Below, piece by piece: positions 15,483-23,618 of a DNA stretch of 64,000 nucleotides (position 1 is its first letter; each line of letters starts with the position of its first letter). Below the pieces are notes generated by a model, which saw only the letters and a list, made by a program, of their open reading frames with translations, was not told where the DNA came from and ran no database searches. This DNA is from JANQNX01 sp040217095 (GTDB lineage Bacteria; Pseudomonadota; Gammaproteobacteria; Eutrophobiales; Eutrophobiaceae). The stretch lies in assembly GCA_965229565.1 (NCBI GenBank), contig OZ245888.1, positions 1,550,001 to 1,614,000 on the forward strand. Reading direction: 5' to 3'. The position numbers and the translations under genes were made by a program.

Positions 15483-16502
15483 ATGAAGCAGTCAAAGCAG
15501 GTGTACGTTATTGCCGAAGCTGGCGTAAATCACAACGGTAGCCTGGAGTTGGCAATGCAACTCGTGCGCGAGGCAAAAATTGCTGGTGCCGATGCAGTCA
15601 AATTTCAAACCTTCAATGCCGATGAGTTGGTGACGCGGACAGCAGAAAAGGCAGACTACCAGCTCAGGAATACCTCTGGATGTAATACCCAGTATGAAAT
15701 GTTAAAACAGCTGGAATTGAGCATTGAGGAATTTGCAGCACTGAAACAAGAGTGTGAATCAGTCGGCATCGATTTTCTCTCCACTCCATATAACACAACG
15801 GATGTCGATGCATTGGAGAAGCTGGATGTAAATATCTATAAGATTGCTTCCGCCATGGCCGTAGAGCCCGCTTTTCTTGAATATGTCGCCAAAACCAATA
15901 AGCCGATAATTTTGTCTACAGGTATGTGTACGCATGATGAAGTGGCCAATGCCGTTGATGTAATAAAAAATAACACCACGGCGCAGCTTACGCTCCTGCA
16001 ATGCACGACAAACTATCCTTCTACTATTGAGGACTGTAACCTGGCAGCCATGGTGAAAATGGCTGATACCTTTGACGTTCCGGTAGGCTATTCAGATCAT
16101 ACGCAATCACATACCTCAGCGATTGTGGCCGTGGCCCTGGGTGCCTCAGTCATTGAGAAACATTTCACGCTGGATAAGTCCATGGATGGTCCGGATCACA
16201 GTTCATCCTGCGATCCACCTGAACTAAAGGAATACATAACATTAATAAAACAGGCTTCTGAGTGCCTGGGCGATGCTTGCAAAGCACCGACCAGTAATGA
16301 GTCTATCAACAGGCCCAAAATGCGCAGAGGAGTCGTGGCAAAAACTGATTTGCCTGCAGGCACTATCGTAAGTCATGAGCATATTGCATATAAAAGGCCT
16401 GAGTCAGATCTTAAGCCCGGTCAGGTCCACTTAATCATCGGCAAAAAACTGAAACTGGACCTGAAAAAAGATGATGTTTTCAAACTGGATTTTTTCAATT
16501 GA
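15483..16502 (+). CDS. neuB: N-acetylneuraminate synthase family protein (NeuB/LegI type), copy 1
   Basis: 339 residues, full length. NeuB-family enzymes condense phosphoenolpyruvate with an N-acyl hexosamine-type sugar to make a nine-carbon nonulosonic acid. Seen: VIAEAGVNHNGSLELA at residues 9-24, KFQTFNADELVT, STGMCTHDEV, GYSDHTQ and EKHFTLDKSMDGPDH, then a C-terminal antifreeze-like SAF domain (RRGVVAKTDLPAGTIV). First gene of a seven-gene operon; its stop overlaps the TTG start of the next gene. Whether the product is sialic, legionaminic or another acid cannot be told from sequence. A second, divergent synthase closes the operon. Confidence 0.9.
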   Translation: MKQSKQVYVIAEAGVNHNGSLELAMQLVREAKIAGADAVKFQTFNADELVTRTAEKADYQLRNTSGCNTQYEMLKQLELSIEEFAALKQECESVGIDFLSTPYNTTDVDALEKLDVNIYKIASAMAVEPAFLEYVAKTNKPIILSTGMCTHDEVANAVDVIKNNTTAQLTLLQCTTNYPSTIEDCNLAAMVKMADTFDVPVGYSDHTQSHTSAIVAVALGASVIEKHFTLDKSMDGPDHSSSCDPPELKEYITLIKQASECLGDACKAPTSNESINRPKMRRGVVAKTDLPAGTIVSHEHIAYKRPESDLKPGQVHLIIGKKLKLDLKKDDVFKLDFFN

Positions 16503-17113
16503 AAAGTAAAGCGCTAATACTGGGTTGTGGCGGACATGCACATGTCGTTGCCGCCATGCTGGAATTACGATCGATATCGGTTTCAGGTTTTCTTGATAGC
16601 AATTATCAAGGTGAAGCTGAAAAAATATATAAGGATTTATCCTTGCTGGATGTGCCAGAGAACCTGGCTGATTATATGGATGATGAAACTGATCTATACC
16701 TGGCCACTGGTGATAACCAATCAAGAAGAAAATACTTTGAGCAATGTTGCAAAGACTATTCAATGCCAAGTCTCGTTCATCCCTCTGCCCTGGTAGAAGA
16801 TAGTGTACAAATTGGTGATGCGTCGCAGGTTTGTCTTGGTGCAAAAATCGCTGTCGAAGTCACCATCGGCAGGGCAGTATTGGTAAACACAGGCACTATC
16901 ATTGACCATGAAACAACTATCGGTGACTTTTGTCATGTCGCCCCCGGCGCGATATTGGCGGGCAAGGTGAACGTGGAAGAGCAATGCTTTATCGGTATGG
17001 GAAGCAAGATTGACCAGAGAATAACTATCGGGGCAAATTCTGTCATCGGTGCGGGTTCAATAATCCTGAAAGACGTACATCCAAATAGTCGCATTTATGG
17101 AATTCACAGCTAA
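16499..17113 (+). CDS. neuD: NeuD-type sugar O/N-acetyltransferase
   Basis: 204 residues from a TTG that overlaps the previous stop (TTGA). N-terminal Rossmann-like part with ILGCGGHAHVVAAML, then left-handed beta-helix hexapeptide repeats from about residue 95 (ALVEDSVQIGDASQVCLGAKI, IIDHETTIGDFCHVAPGA). This is the NeuD/PglD/WeeI architecture: acetyl-CoA-dependent acetylation of a sugar, either the nonulosonic acid or its amino-sugar precursor. Its place next to neuB supports the first; the aminotransferase in the operon makes the second (PglD-like) equally possible. Confidence 0.88.
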   Translation: MKSKALILGCGGHAHVVAAMLELRSISVSGFLDSNYQGEAEKIYKDLSLLDVPENLADYMDDETDLYLATGDNQSRRKYFEQCCKDYSMPSLVHPSALVEDSVQIGDASQVCLGAKIAVEVTIGRAVLVNTGTIIDHETTIGDFCHVAPGAILAGKVNVEEQCFIGMGSKIDQRITIGANSVIGAGSIILKDVHPNSRIYGIHS

Positions 17114-18023
17114 TAATCTCGAACAGTATGCCGGGGAAGTGTTTGTCTCTATGGGGGCATACAAGGGCATGGCCGTTGAAGAAGCTGTTGATGCCTCGCA
17201 GGGCGCCGCACTCAATTGTATAGAGCTGAGTTCCGGCGCAAGACATCACTCGACAGACCTGGGTAATTTCCTGAGTGATTATATGAACAGGAATATGCGT
17301 TTCATGGTGCATAATTATTTCCCGGTACCGAGAGTGCCTTTTGTCCTGAACCTGGCAGCCACTGACCAGGATGTGCTGGCACTGAGCATCGAGCATTGTC
17401 GGCAAGCAATTGACCTGACGGCACAGCTTAATGCCCCCTTTTATAGTCTCCATGCCGGTTTCTGCATTAATGCATCCCCCCTGGATCTGGGAAAAAAACT
17501 GAAAGGAGACCGGGTTAGCAGGCAACAAGGGCTGGATGTTTTTATCTCGACTGTTCAGCAAGTCGCCGACTATGCGGCAGCAAAAGGTGTCGGCCTTCTC
17601 ATTGAAAACAACGTGGTTTCTGCTGCTAATACCATTGATGGAAAAAACGAAATGCTCCTTGGAGTCACAGCAGATGACCTGGTCGAGATCATCGAGAGAG
17701 TCAATAAAGGAAATGTAGGCATACTACTTGATGTGGCGCATTTAAAAGTATCGGCAAATACACTGGGCTTTTCAGCAGAAGAGACAATCAAGAAAATAGC
17801 GCCATGGATAGTGGCCTGTCATCTCAGTGATAACGATGGTCTCACCGACTCTAATCAGAAAATACATGAAAAGTCCTGGTTCTGGCAGCCATTGGCAGAA
17901 TGCCTTGTTCAACCACCGGTCTGGGTACTTGAAGTATATAACCTTGAGATTCAAGCCATTCGCGAACAGGTTGACTTGATCATTAAACAACTTCAATCAC
18001 TCAACCCTGACTTGTTACATTAA
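17097..18023 (+). CDS. Sugar phosphate isomerase/epimerase (TIM barrel, AP-endonuclease-2 fold)
   Basis: 308 residues; the ATG at 17097 overlaps the neuD end by 17 nt. Xylose-isomerase-like TIM barrel. Candidate metal and substrate ligands stand in the expected order: SLHAGFC (about residue 118), LLIENN (about 163), GILLDVAHLKVSANTLG, CHLSDNDG and WVLEVYN. Members act on sugars, sugar acids or inosose. In this operon it may isomerise or epimerise the sugar before or after PEP condensation, in place of the missing NeuC-type UDP-GlcNAc 2-epimerase. That role is inference. Confidence 0.8.
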   Translation: MEFTANNLEQYAGEVFVSMGAYKGMAVEEAVDASQGAALNCIELSSGARHHSTDLGNFLSDYMNRNMRFMVHNYFPVPRVPFVLNLAATDQDVLALSIEHCRQAIDLTAQLNAPFYSLHAGFCINASPLDLGKKLKGDRVSRQQGLDVFISTVQQVADYAAAKGVGLLIENNVVSAANTIDGKNEMLLGVTADDLVEIIERVNKGNVGILLDVAHLKVSANTLGFSAEETIKKIAPWIVACHLSDNDGLTDSNQKIHEKSWFWQPLAECLVQPPVWVLEVYNLEIQAIREQVDLIIKQLQSLNPDLLH

Positions 18024-18034
18024 CCCGGTTCTCC

Positions 18035-19477
18035 TTGAATAAAAAAATAGAAAACAACCTGCTTCCTGCTAGCGTCAACCTGAAAGAGGTGCTTGCTCGT
18101 TTGAATTCGGGTGTGCGCGGTGCGGTATTTATTGCGGATGTTAATCACCAGGTTATGGGTATGTTTACCGATGGCGATGTTCGACGTGCATTGTTAAACG
18201 GTGCAAGCATGCATGACTTAGCCAGCAAGCACATGAACAAAGAGTTTGTAAAAGGCAGTGCCGCAAGCCCCAGGATTGATAACCTGGCGTTATTGAATGA
18301 AAAAATCAGGCATGTACCCGTACTTGACGATGACGGTCGCCTGGTAGACATGCTGTCATGGACGGAGATGCTGAACCTGCCATTGATGACACCCAGCCTG
18401 GCAGGCAATGAGCTGAAGTACCTCAATGATTGCATCGTTTCCGGGTGGATTTCCTCGCAGGGTGGCTATGTAAAAAAGTTTGAACAGTTGTTTTCAGATA
18501 TGCATGATGGTTATAACAGTATGGCTGTGTCCAGCGGTACAGCGGCACTGCACCTGGCATTGAAAGCGCTTGGCATTAGTGCTGGAGATGAAGTGATTGT
18601 GCCTGACCTGACATTTGCTGCTACGGCAAACGTGGTTGTGCACTGTGGTGCAAGGCCTGTTTGTATCGATGTCGATGCGACAACATGGACCATGGATGTC
18701 ACTAAAATTGAATCAAGCATTACTGACAAGACCAGGGCGATTATCCCGGTACATTTGTATGGTCATCCCTGTGATATGGATCCCGTGATGGATATCGCGA
18801 GGAAATATAACCTGTCCGTAATAGAGGACTGTGCCGAGGCACAGGGTTCAACGTATAAAGGTCGTATGGTGGGCACAATCGGAGATATCGGCTGTTTCAG
18901 TTTTTTTTCCAACAAGGTGATTACAACAGGCGAGGGCGGTATGGTCATGACACGCAATAACGACCTCGCCGAACAGGCACTGTTATACCGTGACCATGGT
19001 ATGAGCCGGGAGAGGCGATACTGGCACGATGTCGCTGGATTTAATTATAGAATGACAAACCTGCAGGCAGCAGTAGGCGTGGCGCAGCTTGAAAGACTGG
19101 ATCAATTCATCTCGCGTAGACGAGAAATAGGGCGCCGCTACGTGCAGGGCCTGCAGGGTATTACGGGCTTAAGCATGCCGCCCGACCTGGAGTGGGCCAG
19201 TACCATATACTGGATCTTTTCCATGCTGGTGGATGAAAACCAGGCGGGAATATCAAGAGACAGTCTCATTAGCCGATTGTCTGAGTGCGGCATAGAAACC
19301 AGGCCGTTCTTCTACCCGCTACACGTACAACAGCCGTTCAAACAAGAGGGTGACTTTGCAGTAGCTGACAGGCTCTCCCTGCAGGGTATCAGCCTGCCAT
19401 CCGGTAATGACATTAGCGATCATGACATCGATAGCGTTTGTGCGGAAATCAAGAAAATTATCAATTTAAAAAACTGA
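18035..19477 (+). CDS. CBS-domain pair fused to a DegT/DnrJ/EryC1/StrS aminotransferase
   Basis: 480 residues from a TTG start, about 110 longer than a normal DegT enzyme. Residues about 10-110 are two CBS motifs (GAVFIADVNHQVMGMFTDGD and IRHVPVLDDDGRLVDMLS). The rest is a PLP sugar aminotransferase: SSGTAALHLALKALGI, EDCAEAQGSTYKGR, and the PLP lysine at about residue 294 in FFSNKVITTGEGG. CBS pairs bind adenosyl ligands and may gate the enzyme. The same CBS unit is known fused to the nucleotidyltransferase PtmE of Campylobacter legionaminic acid synthesis; here it is on the aminotransferase. Substrate, a keto-sugar nucleotide, is inferred. Confidence 0.88.
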   Translation: MNKKIENNLLPASVNLKEVLARLNSGVRGAVFIADVNHQVMGMFTDGDVRRALLNGASMHDLASKHMNKEFVKGSAASPRIDNLALLNEKIRHVPVLDDDGRLVDMLSWTEMLNLPLMTPSLAGNELKYLNDCIVSGWISSQGGYVKKFEQLFSDMHDGYNSMAVSSGTAALHLALKALGISAGDEVIVPDLTFAATANVVVHCGARPVCIDVDATTWTMDVTKIESSITDKTRAIIPVHLYGHPCDMDPVMDIARKYNLSVIEDCAEAQGSTYKGRMVGTIGDIGCFSFFSNKVITTGEGGMVMTRNNDLAEQALLYRDHGMSRERRYWHDVAGFNYRMTNLQAAVGVAQLERLDQFISRRREIGRRYVQGLQGITGLSMPPDLEWASTIYWIFSMLVDENQAGISRDSLISRLSECGIETRPFFYPLHVQQPFKQEGDFAVADRLSLQGISLPSGNDISDHDIDSVCAEIKKIINLKN

Positions 19478-19484
19478 ATAAACC

Positions 19485-20204
19485 ATGAGCAGCAATACAA
19501 TTTCAAACAATAATACACTTGCTGTCATACTGGCACGGGGTGGTTCAAAAAGGATCCCGGGAAAGAACAAGAGATTACTGAATGGCAAACCATTAATCGC
19601 CTACACGTTTGAGTCCGCCACATCCAGTGACTGCTTTGACAAGATTGTGTTGTCTACCGATGATGAATCAATAGCAGGTATAGCGGAAGAGTATAATATC
19701 GAGGTTGATTCAAGGCCGGAAGAACTCGCCGGCGATGAAACCAGGGCAGTTGAAGTTATTTATGAATTTTTAACCAGGACGAAAGCGGAACAAAGCTATC
19801 GATACATCGCCATGCTGTTGCCGACTTGTCCATTTCGAACTTCGGAAGATATTCAAAACGCGGTAAACCATTACAAGGTGATAGCAGATGATGCGAGACC
19901 ACTGGTTTCTGTTGTCGCTTATGATTTTCCACCGCAGTTGGCATTAAGATCAACTAATGGTGGCCTGGGTCAGATGGTTGATGCCGATGCCTATGTAAAT
20001 TCGACCCGAAGCCAGTCAATAGAACCGCTTTACCATCCCAATGGTGCCATTTACCTGGCAAGCATAGATACGTATCTCAAGGAGAAGACTTTTTTCCAGG
20101 AAGAAATGGCGATATATGTTATGCCACCGGAACGTTCCCTGGATATTGATTATGAATACCAGTTTCTACTTGCCGAGCAGTTGATGAACACAAAGCTGAC
20201 ATGA
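19485..20204 (+). CDS. neuA: Acylneuraminate cytidylyltransferase family (CMP-sugar synthetase)
   Basis: 239 residues, normal length. Activates a nonulosonic acid with CTP to the CMP-sugar used by glycosyltransferases. The nucleotide-binding N-terminus AVILARGGSKRIPGKNKR and LLPTCPFRTSEDI are family hallmarks; the NG(A)IY motif appears as HPNGAIYLAS. The ATG at 19485 lies 7 nt after the aminotransferase stop, and its stop overlaps the next start (ATGA). Confidence 0.9.
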   Translation: MSSNTISNNNTLAVILARGGSKRIPGKNKRLLNGKPLIAYTFESATSSDCFDKIVLSTDDESIAGIAEEYNIEVDSRPEELAGDETRAVEVIYEFLTRTKAEQSYRYIAMLLPTCPFRTSEDIQNAVNHYKVIADDARPLVSVVAYDFPPQLALRSTNGGLGQMVDADAYVNSTRSQSIEPLYHPNGAIYLASIDTYLKEKTFFQEEMAIYVMPPERSLDIDYEYQFLLAEQLMNTKLT

Positions 20205-21139
20205 CAGTGCAAAACGCAAAGTTAACTTCTTATCGTGGACCGGTGTTCCCGATATTGACGCTGTTCAGGGAAAATGGCGATGTCGATATTGAAGGCATCG
20301 AAAAATACGTCGCGTATTTACTGGATAACGGTGTTAAGGCCGTGATGTGTACCGTGGGCACCAGTCGCTATGACGTAATGACGCTGGATGAAATGTTACT
20401 GGTGAACGAGGTCGTTGCAAAAACCGTGAACCAGCAGGCTATTTGCATCGTCACCACCCCGGGTTTTGGGCCTACCAGCCTGGCGATGAAATTCGCAGAA
20501 CATGCCCGGAATGTTGGGGCCGACGCCATCCTGGCACTGTATCCCGACAGGTATTACGGGGATGAGAGTATTATCAAATATTTTAGAGACCTGTCTGAAA
20601 ATACAGACATGAAGATCATGATCCATGAAATGGCCATGCGTGCCGGGCGTGTAATGGAAGCGCCGAGCTGGCAATACACCTTACCTGTCATGGAGAAGAT
20701 CCTCGGGTTCGAGAACGTGATAGGCATGAAAGAAGAGAGCGCCGACCAGGAATTGATAAAAGAGATTAACACCACCTTTGCAGATGAATGGCTGGTTATT
20801 GGCGGCAGGGGGGGTATGGGAGCGCATCTCAAGGCAAGGGCATTCGGGCAGAAGGCCTACCTCGCAGGTATCGGTAATTTTAATCCTGCAATAGAGATAG
20901 ATTTCTTTAATGCGCTGGAAGCGAATGACATCGAACTCGCTGAAACCTTCATTAATAACTATGAAAAACCGTTTTTCGAGGTGGCAACAAGAATAGGCTG
21001 GCATCCGGCATTAAAGGAGGCCATGTTTCTGTCTGGCTGCGGTAGCCGCCATGAGAGAAAGCCAATGTTGAGGATTAATGAGAGTGACCGAAACAAGTTA
21101 AAAGAAGCCATGGCTGAAATTGGCTTGATACAGGCTTGA
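20201..21139 (+). CDS. Dihydrodipicolinate synthase / N-acetylneuraminate lyase family aldolase
   Basis: 312 residues, TIM-barrel class I aldolase size. The Schiff-base lysine is K177 in IGMKEES; a GTSRYD motif replaces the usual T-T-GE and LYPDRYYGDE provides the tyrosine region. The family condenses or cleaves pyruvate with an aldehyde (DapA, NanA, KDG aldolase). An aldolase beside two NeuB synthases is unusual: it could supply or remove a three-carbon unit, extend the sugar, or degrade a by-product. Overlaps both neighbours by 4 nt, so translation is coupled. Confidence 0.85.
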   Translation: MTVQNAKLTSYRGPVFPILTLFRENGDVDIEGIEKYVAYLLDNGVKAVMCTVGTSRYDVMTLDEMLLVNEVVAKTVNQQAICIVTTPGFGPTSLAMKFAEHARNVGADAILALYPDRYYGDESIIKYFRDLSENTDMKIMIHEMAMRAGRVMEAPSWQYTLPVMEKILGFENVIGMKEESADQELIKEINTTFADEWLVIGGRGGMGAHLKARAFGQKAYLAGIGNFNPAIEIDFFNALEANDIELAETFINNYEKPFFEVATRIGWHPALKEAMFLSGCGSRHERKPMLRINESDRNKLKEAMAEIGLIQA

Positions 21140-22185
21140 ATCACATAATGTTTAACAAACAGATCACAATCAGAAACAACACAATTGCACCAGGACAGGC
21201 TTATATTATTGCTGAAATGGCCTGCGCACATGACGGTGATTTTGATAATGCAAAAGCACTTATTGATATAGCAAAAACAGCGGGTTGTGATGCGGTGCAA
21301 TTCCAGTTATTTGACACGGATAACAACGTGGTTCACTCGCATAAGATTTATTCACTGTTAAAAAAAATACAATTTGAAAAGAAACAATGGGAGGACCTGC
21401 TTGCCTATGCGAGGGATATAGGCATTACAGTGTTCGCCTGTGCCTATGATAAGCCAAGCCTGGACCTGGCAATCGAACTTGAAGTAGACGGCATAAAGTT
21501 TAATTCGGCAGATTTGAATTATGCAGAAATGCTGGAGACAGTATCTAAATCAGGTATTCCATTTACGCTGGGCACAGGAGCTTCTACCACTGAAGAGATT
21601 GAAAGGGCATTACGAATTGTCAATGAACATGGCGGGAAAGACGTTGTACTTATGCATGGAGTACAAAGCTTTCCTACGCAAGTGGAAAATGCAAATATTT
21701 CACGCATTCGAAGCCTGGGGAATACTTACGATACGCTCGTTGGCTACGCGGACCATACCTCCGGCGATAACCCGTTTTCAATCAATATTGATCTGTTGGC
21801 GCTGGGTGCCGGTGCCTGTGTTTTTGAAAAACACTATACTATAGACCGGAACCTAAAGGGTACTGACTATCAAGCTTCGCTAAACCCGGAAGAACTAAAA
21901 GAATATGTAAGCCAAATGCATGCCGCTGTACAGGCGCTTGGAGATGGTGACCTTGATCGACCGCATACAAAAGAAGAAATCGAGTATCGAACCTTCCAGA
22001 AAAAAAAGATCGTGGCAGCTAGAGCAATAAAGAAAGACCAGATCATAAAAAGAGAAGACTTACAATTGTTACGCACTGAATCTACAAACGGATGCGATGC
22101 GTCTAGCCTGGAGAAAGTCGTGGGGAAAAGAGCCAGTGAAGATATTGTCAATCAAGCTGTAATCAATACGGAAGATATTTACTAA
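21136..22185 (+). CDS. N-acetylneuraminate synthase family protein (NeuB-like), copy 2
   Basis: 349 residues from the TTG at 21136, which overlaps the previous stop; an ATG at 21148 is an alternative start. NeuB barrel motifs: YIIAEMACAHDGDFDNAKAL, AVQFQLFDTDNNVV, GTGASTTEEIE, GYADHTSGDN and EKHYTIDRNLKGTDYQASL, then a SAF-type C-terminus (KKKIVAARAIKKDQIIKRED). It differs clearly from copy 1 (for example EMACAHDG for EAGVNHNG), so it probably has a different acceptor sugar. Last gene of the operon; 467 nt of non-coding DNA follow. Confidence 0.87.
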   Translation: MNHIMFNKQITIRNNTIAPGQAYIIAEMACAHDGDFDNAKALIDIAKTAGCDAVQFQLFDTDNNVVHSHKIYSLLKKIQFEKKQWEDLLAYARDIGITVFACAYDKPSLDLAIELEVDGIKFNSADLNYAEMLETVSKSGIPFTLGTGASTTEEIERALRIVNEHGGKDVVLMHGVQSFPTQVENANISRIRSLGNTYDTLVGYADHTSGDNPFSINIDLLALGAGACVFEKHYTIDRNLKGTDYQASLNPEELKEYVSQMHAAVQALGDGDLDRPHTKEEIEYRTFQKKKIVAARAIKKDQIIKREDLQLLRTESTNGCDASSLEKVVGKRASEDIVNQAVINTEDIY

Positions 22186-22389
22186 CCAGTTTGAAGGGAT
22201 TAAACCGCCCAGGAATCGAATAGGACGGCATCCAAAACGGGCTGGCATTGATAGTCTTTAACCTAGATAATATTGCGCCTTTAGCACAAGGCTTTCAGTG
22301 ATAAATCAAACCAGATCGAATCACTCGCGCATAAAATAACCTATTGAAAAATATAATAATATTATCTTAAAGCGACATTTTAAACTCAA
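22186..22389. other. AT-rich intergenic region before the epimerase remnant
   Basis: No reading frame of note and no clear terminator behind the operon. A weak palindrome (AATATAATAATATTATCTT) lies near 22350. The composition is like that of the downstream glycan genes rather than of the operon. Confidence 0.4.
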
Positions 22390-22470
22390 ATGACAAAAAT
22401 AGTATTGATAACTGGTGCTGAGGGTTTTATTGGTACTCACGCTAGCAAATTATTTCAATTACTGTTCTAA
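22390..22470 (+). pseudogene. N-terminal remnant of an NAD-dependent sugar epimerase/dehydratase (SDR)
   Basis: ATG at 22390 followed by MTKIVLITGAEGFIGTHASK and a stop at 22468. VLITGAEGFIGTH is the GxxGxxG dinucleotide-binding start of extended SDR sugar enzymes, closest in style to 4,6-dehydratases of the LegB/PseB kind. Everything after residue 26 is lost. The rest of the gap to 22652 contains no further piece of the gene. It may mark where the operon once carried its own dehydratase. Confidence 0.7.
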
Positions 22471-22652
22471 GTACGAACGATGGGGCGGCCCCCTGTCCAA
22501 GCTAGAGTAATAAGGTGCGGTTAGTAACCATGTCTTATATGTCTATGAATAGACAAGAAAGTTTGAAATCTATGGTTTGTAAAAACAAGAAATATCCAGG
22601 TCAGAAATAACCCTGTTAATTAAACATCCCAATTAATAATTTGGAAAAATAT
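22471..22652. other. Intergenic region after the SDR remnant
   Basis: Contains a short GC-rich palindrome (GGGGCGGCCCC at about 22483-22493), otherwise AT-rich. A 26-codon open frame from 22530 has no recognisable content. GGA at 22643-22645 is the only possible ribosome site for the next gene. Confidence 0.35.
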
Positions 22653-23618
22653 ATGCAAGTAGCTGTTGTTATGCCTTGTTACAATTCTGGCAAACAAATA
22701 ATAAATCTCATATCAGAAATACCTGAATGTGTAACACATATTTATTGTGTTGATGATGCCTGCCCTGAAGAAACCGGTATGCTTTTGCAACAAAAATGCC
22801 ATGACAGTCGAATCAGGATACTTCACCATGAAATGAATCAAGGTGTAGGTGGCGCCATGGTTACAGGCTATAAACAGGCTTTACAAGATGGTGCGGATAT
22901 CATTATTAAACTGGATAGTGATGGCCAGATGGATCCTGGCCTGATACCAAGGTTTATTGCGCCTATTGTGGCAGAAGAGGCTGATTATACTAAAGGTAAT
23001 CGGTTTTACAGGCTTGAAAGTCTTACTGGCATGCCTGGTTTAAGACTATGTGGTAATGCTGTACTGTCCTTTATGAGTAAGTTTTCAACAGGATACTGGA
23101 GGCTATTTGATCCTAATAATGGATTTACTGCGATTCATGCAAAAGTATTAAAGTTAATCCCATTGTCAAAAATCAGTCATGACTATTTTTTTGAGTCAGA
23201 TATGCTTTTCCGTTTAAATACTTTGCGTGCTGTAGTGATTGACATTCCAATGAACGCGAAATACGGAGATGAAAATAGCAGCCTGAATATACATAAAAAC
23301 ATTTTTATTTTTCTGTATAAACATTTAAGAAACTTTGTGAAAAGAATTTTCTATAATTATTATTTACGTGATTTCAATGTTGCCAGTATAGAGTGGCTGG
23401 TGGGACCATTATTGCTGTTCTTTGGCGTTTGTTATGGCTCTTTGGAGTGGGCTCAAAGCATCAGTCAGGGAACAGCGGCTACAGCTGGCACGGTAATGCT
23501 GGCAGCATTACCTACTCTAATTGGAATTCAGCTTACTTTATCAGCGATGAGTTACGATATTGAAAATACACCTGCTATACCGCTCAGCAAACTACTGAAT
23601 AGTCGACGAGTTGTGTGA
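22653..23618 (+). CDS. Family 2 glycosyltransferase, polyprenyl-phosphate-sugar type, membrane anchored
   Basis: 321 residues from the ATG at 22653; a TTG 12 nt upstream overlaps the only plausible ribosome site and is less likely. GT-A fold: AVVMPCYNSGKQI, VDDACPEETG, NQGVGGAMVTGY, and the metal-binding DSDGQMDP. The C-terminal 80 residues carry two membrane segments (WLVGPLLLFFGVCYGSLEW and TAATAGTVMLAALPTLIGI). This layout is that of dolichol-phosphate-mannose-synthase-like enzymes that load a sugar on a lipid carrier. It converges on, and overlaps by 27 nt, the flippase-like gene on the minus strand. Confidence 0.87.
   Translation: MQVAVVMPCYNSGKQIINLISEIPECVTHIYCVDDACPEETGMLLQQKCHDSRIRILHHEMNQGVGGAMVTGYKQALQDGADIIIKLDSDGQMDPGLIPRFIAPIVAEEADYTKGNRFYRLESLTGMPGLRLCGNAVLSFMSKFSTGYWRLFDPNNGFTAIHAKVLKLIPLSKISHDYFFESDMLFRLNTLRAVVIDIPMNAKYGDENSSLNIHKNIFIFLYKHLRNFVKRIFYNYYLRDFNVASIEWLVGPLLLFFGVCYGSLEWAQSISQGTAATAGTVMLAALPTLIGIQLTLSAMSYDIENTPAIPLSKLLNSRRVV

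Noticed and set aside
22530..22609. 26-codon frame after the SDR remnant
   Set aside because: No similarity to an SDR continuation, no ribosome site; length expected by chance.
23592..23618. Overlap of convergent genes considered as a frameshift or wrong stop
   Set aside because: Both proteins keep family-like ends; a 27-nt tail-to-tail overlap is plausible.
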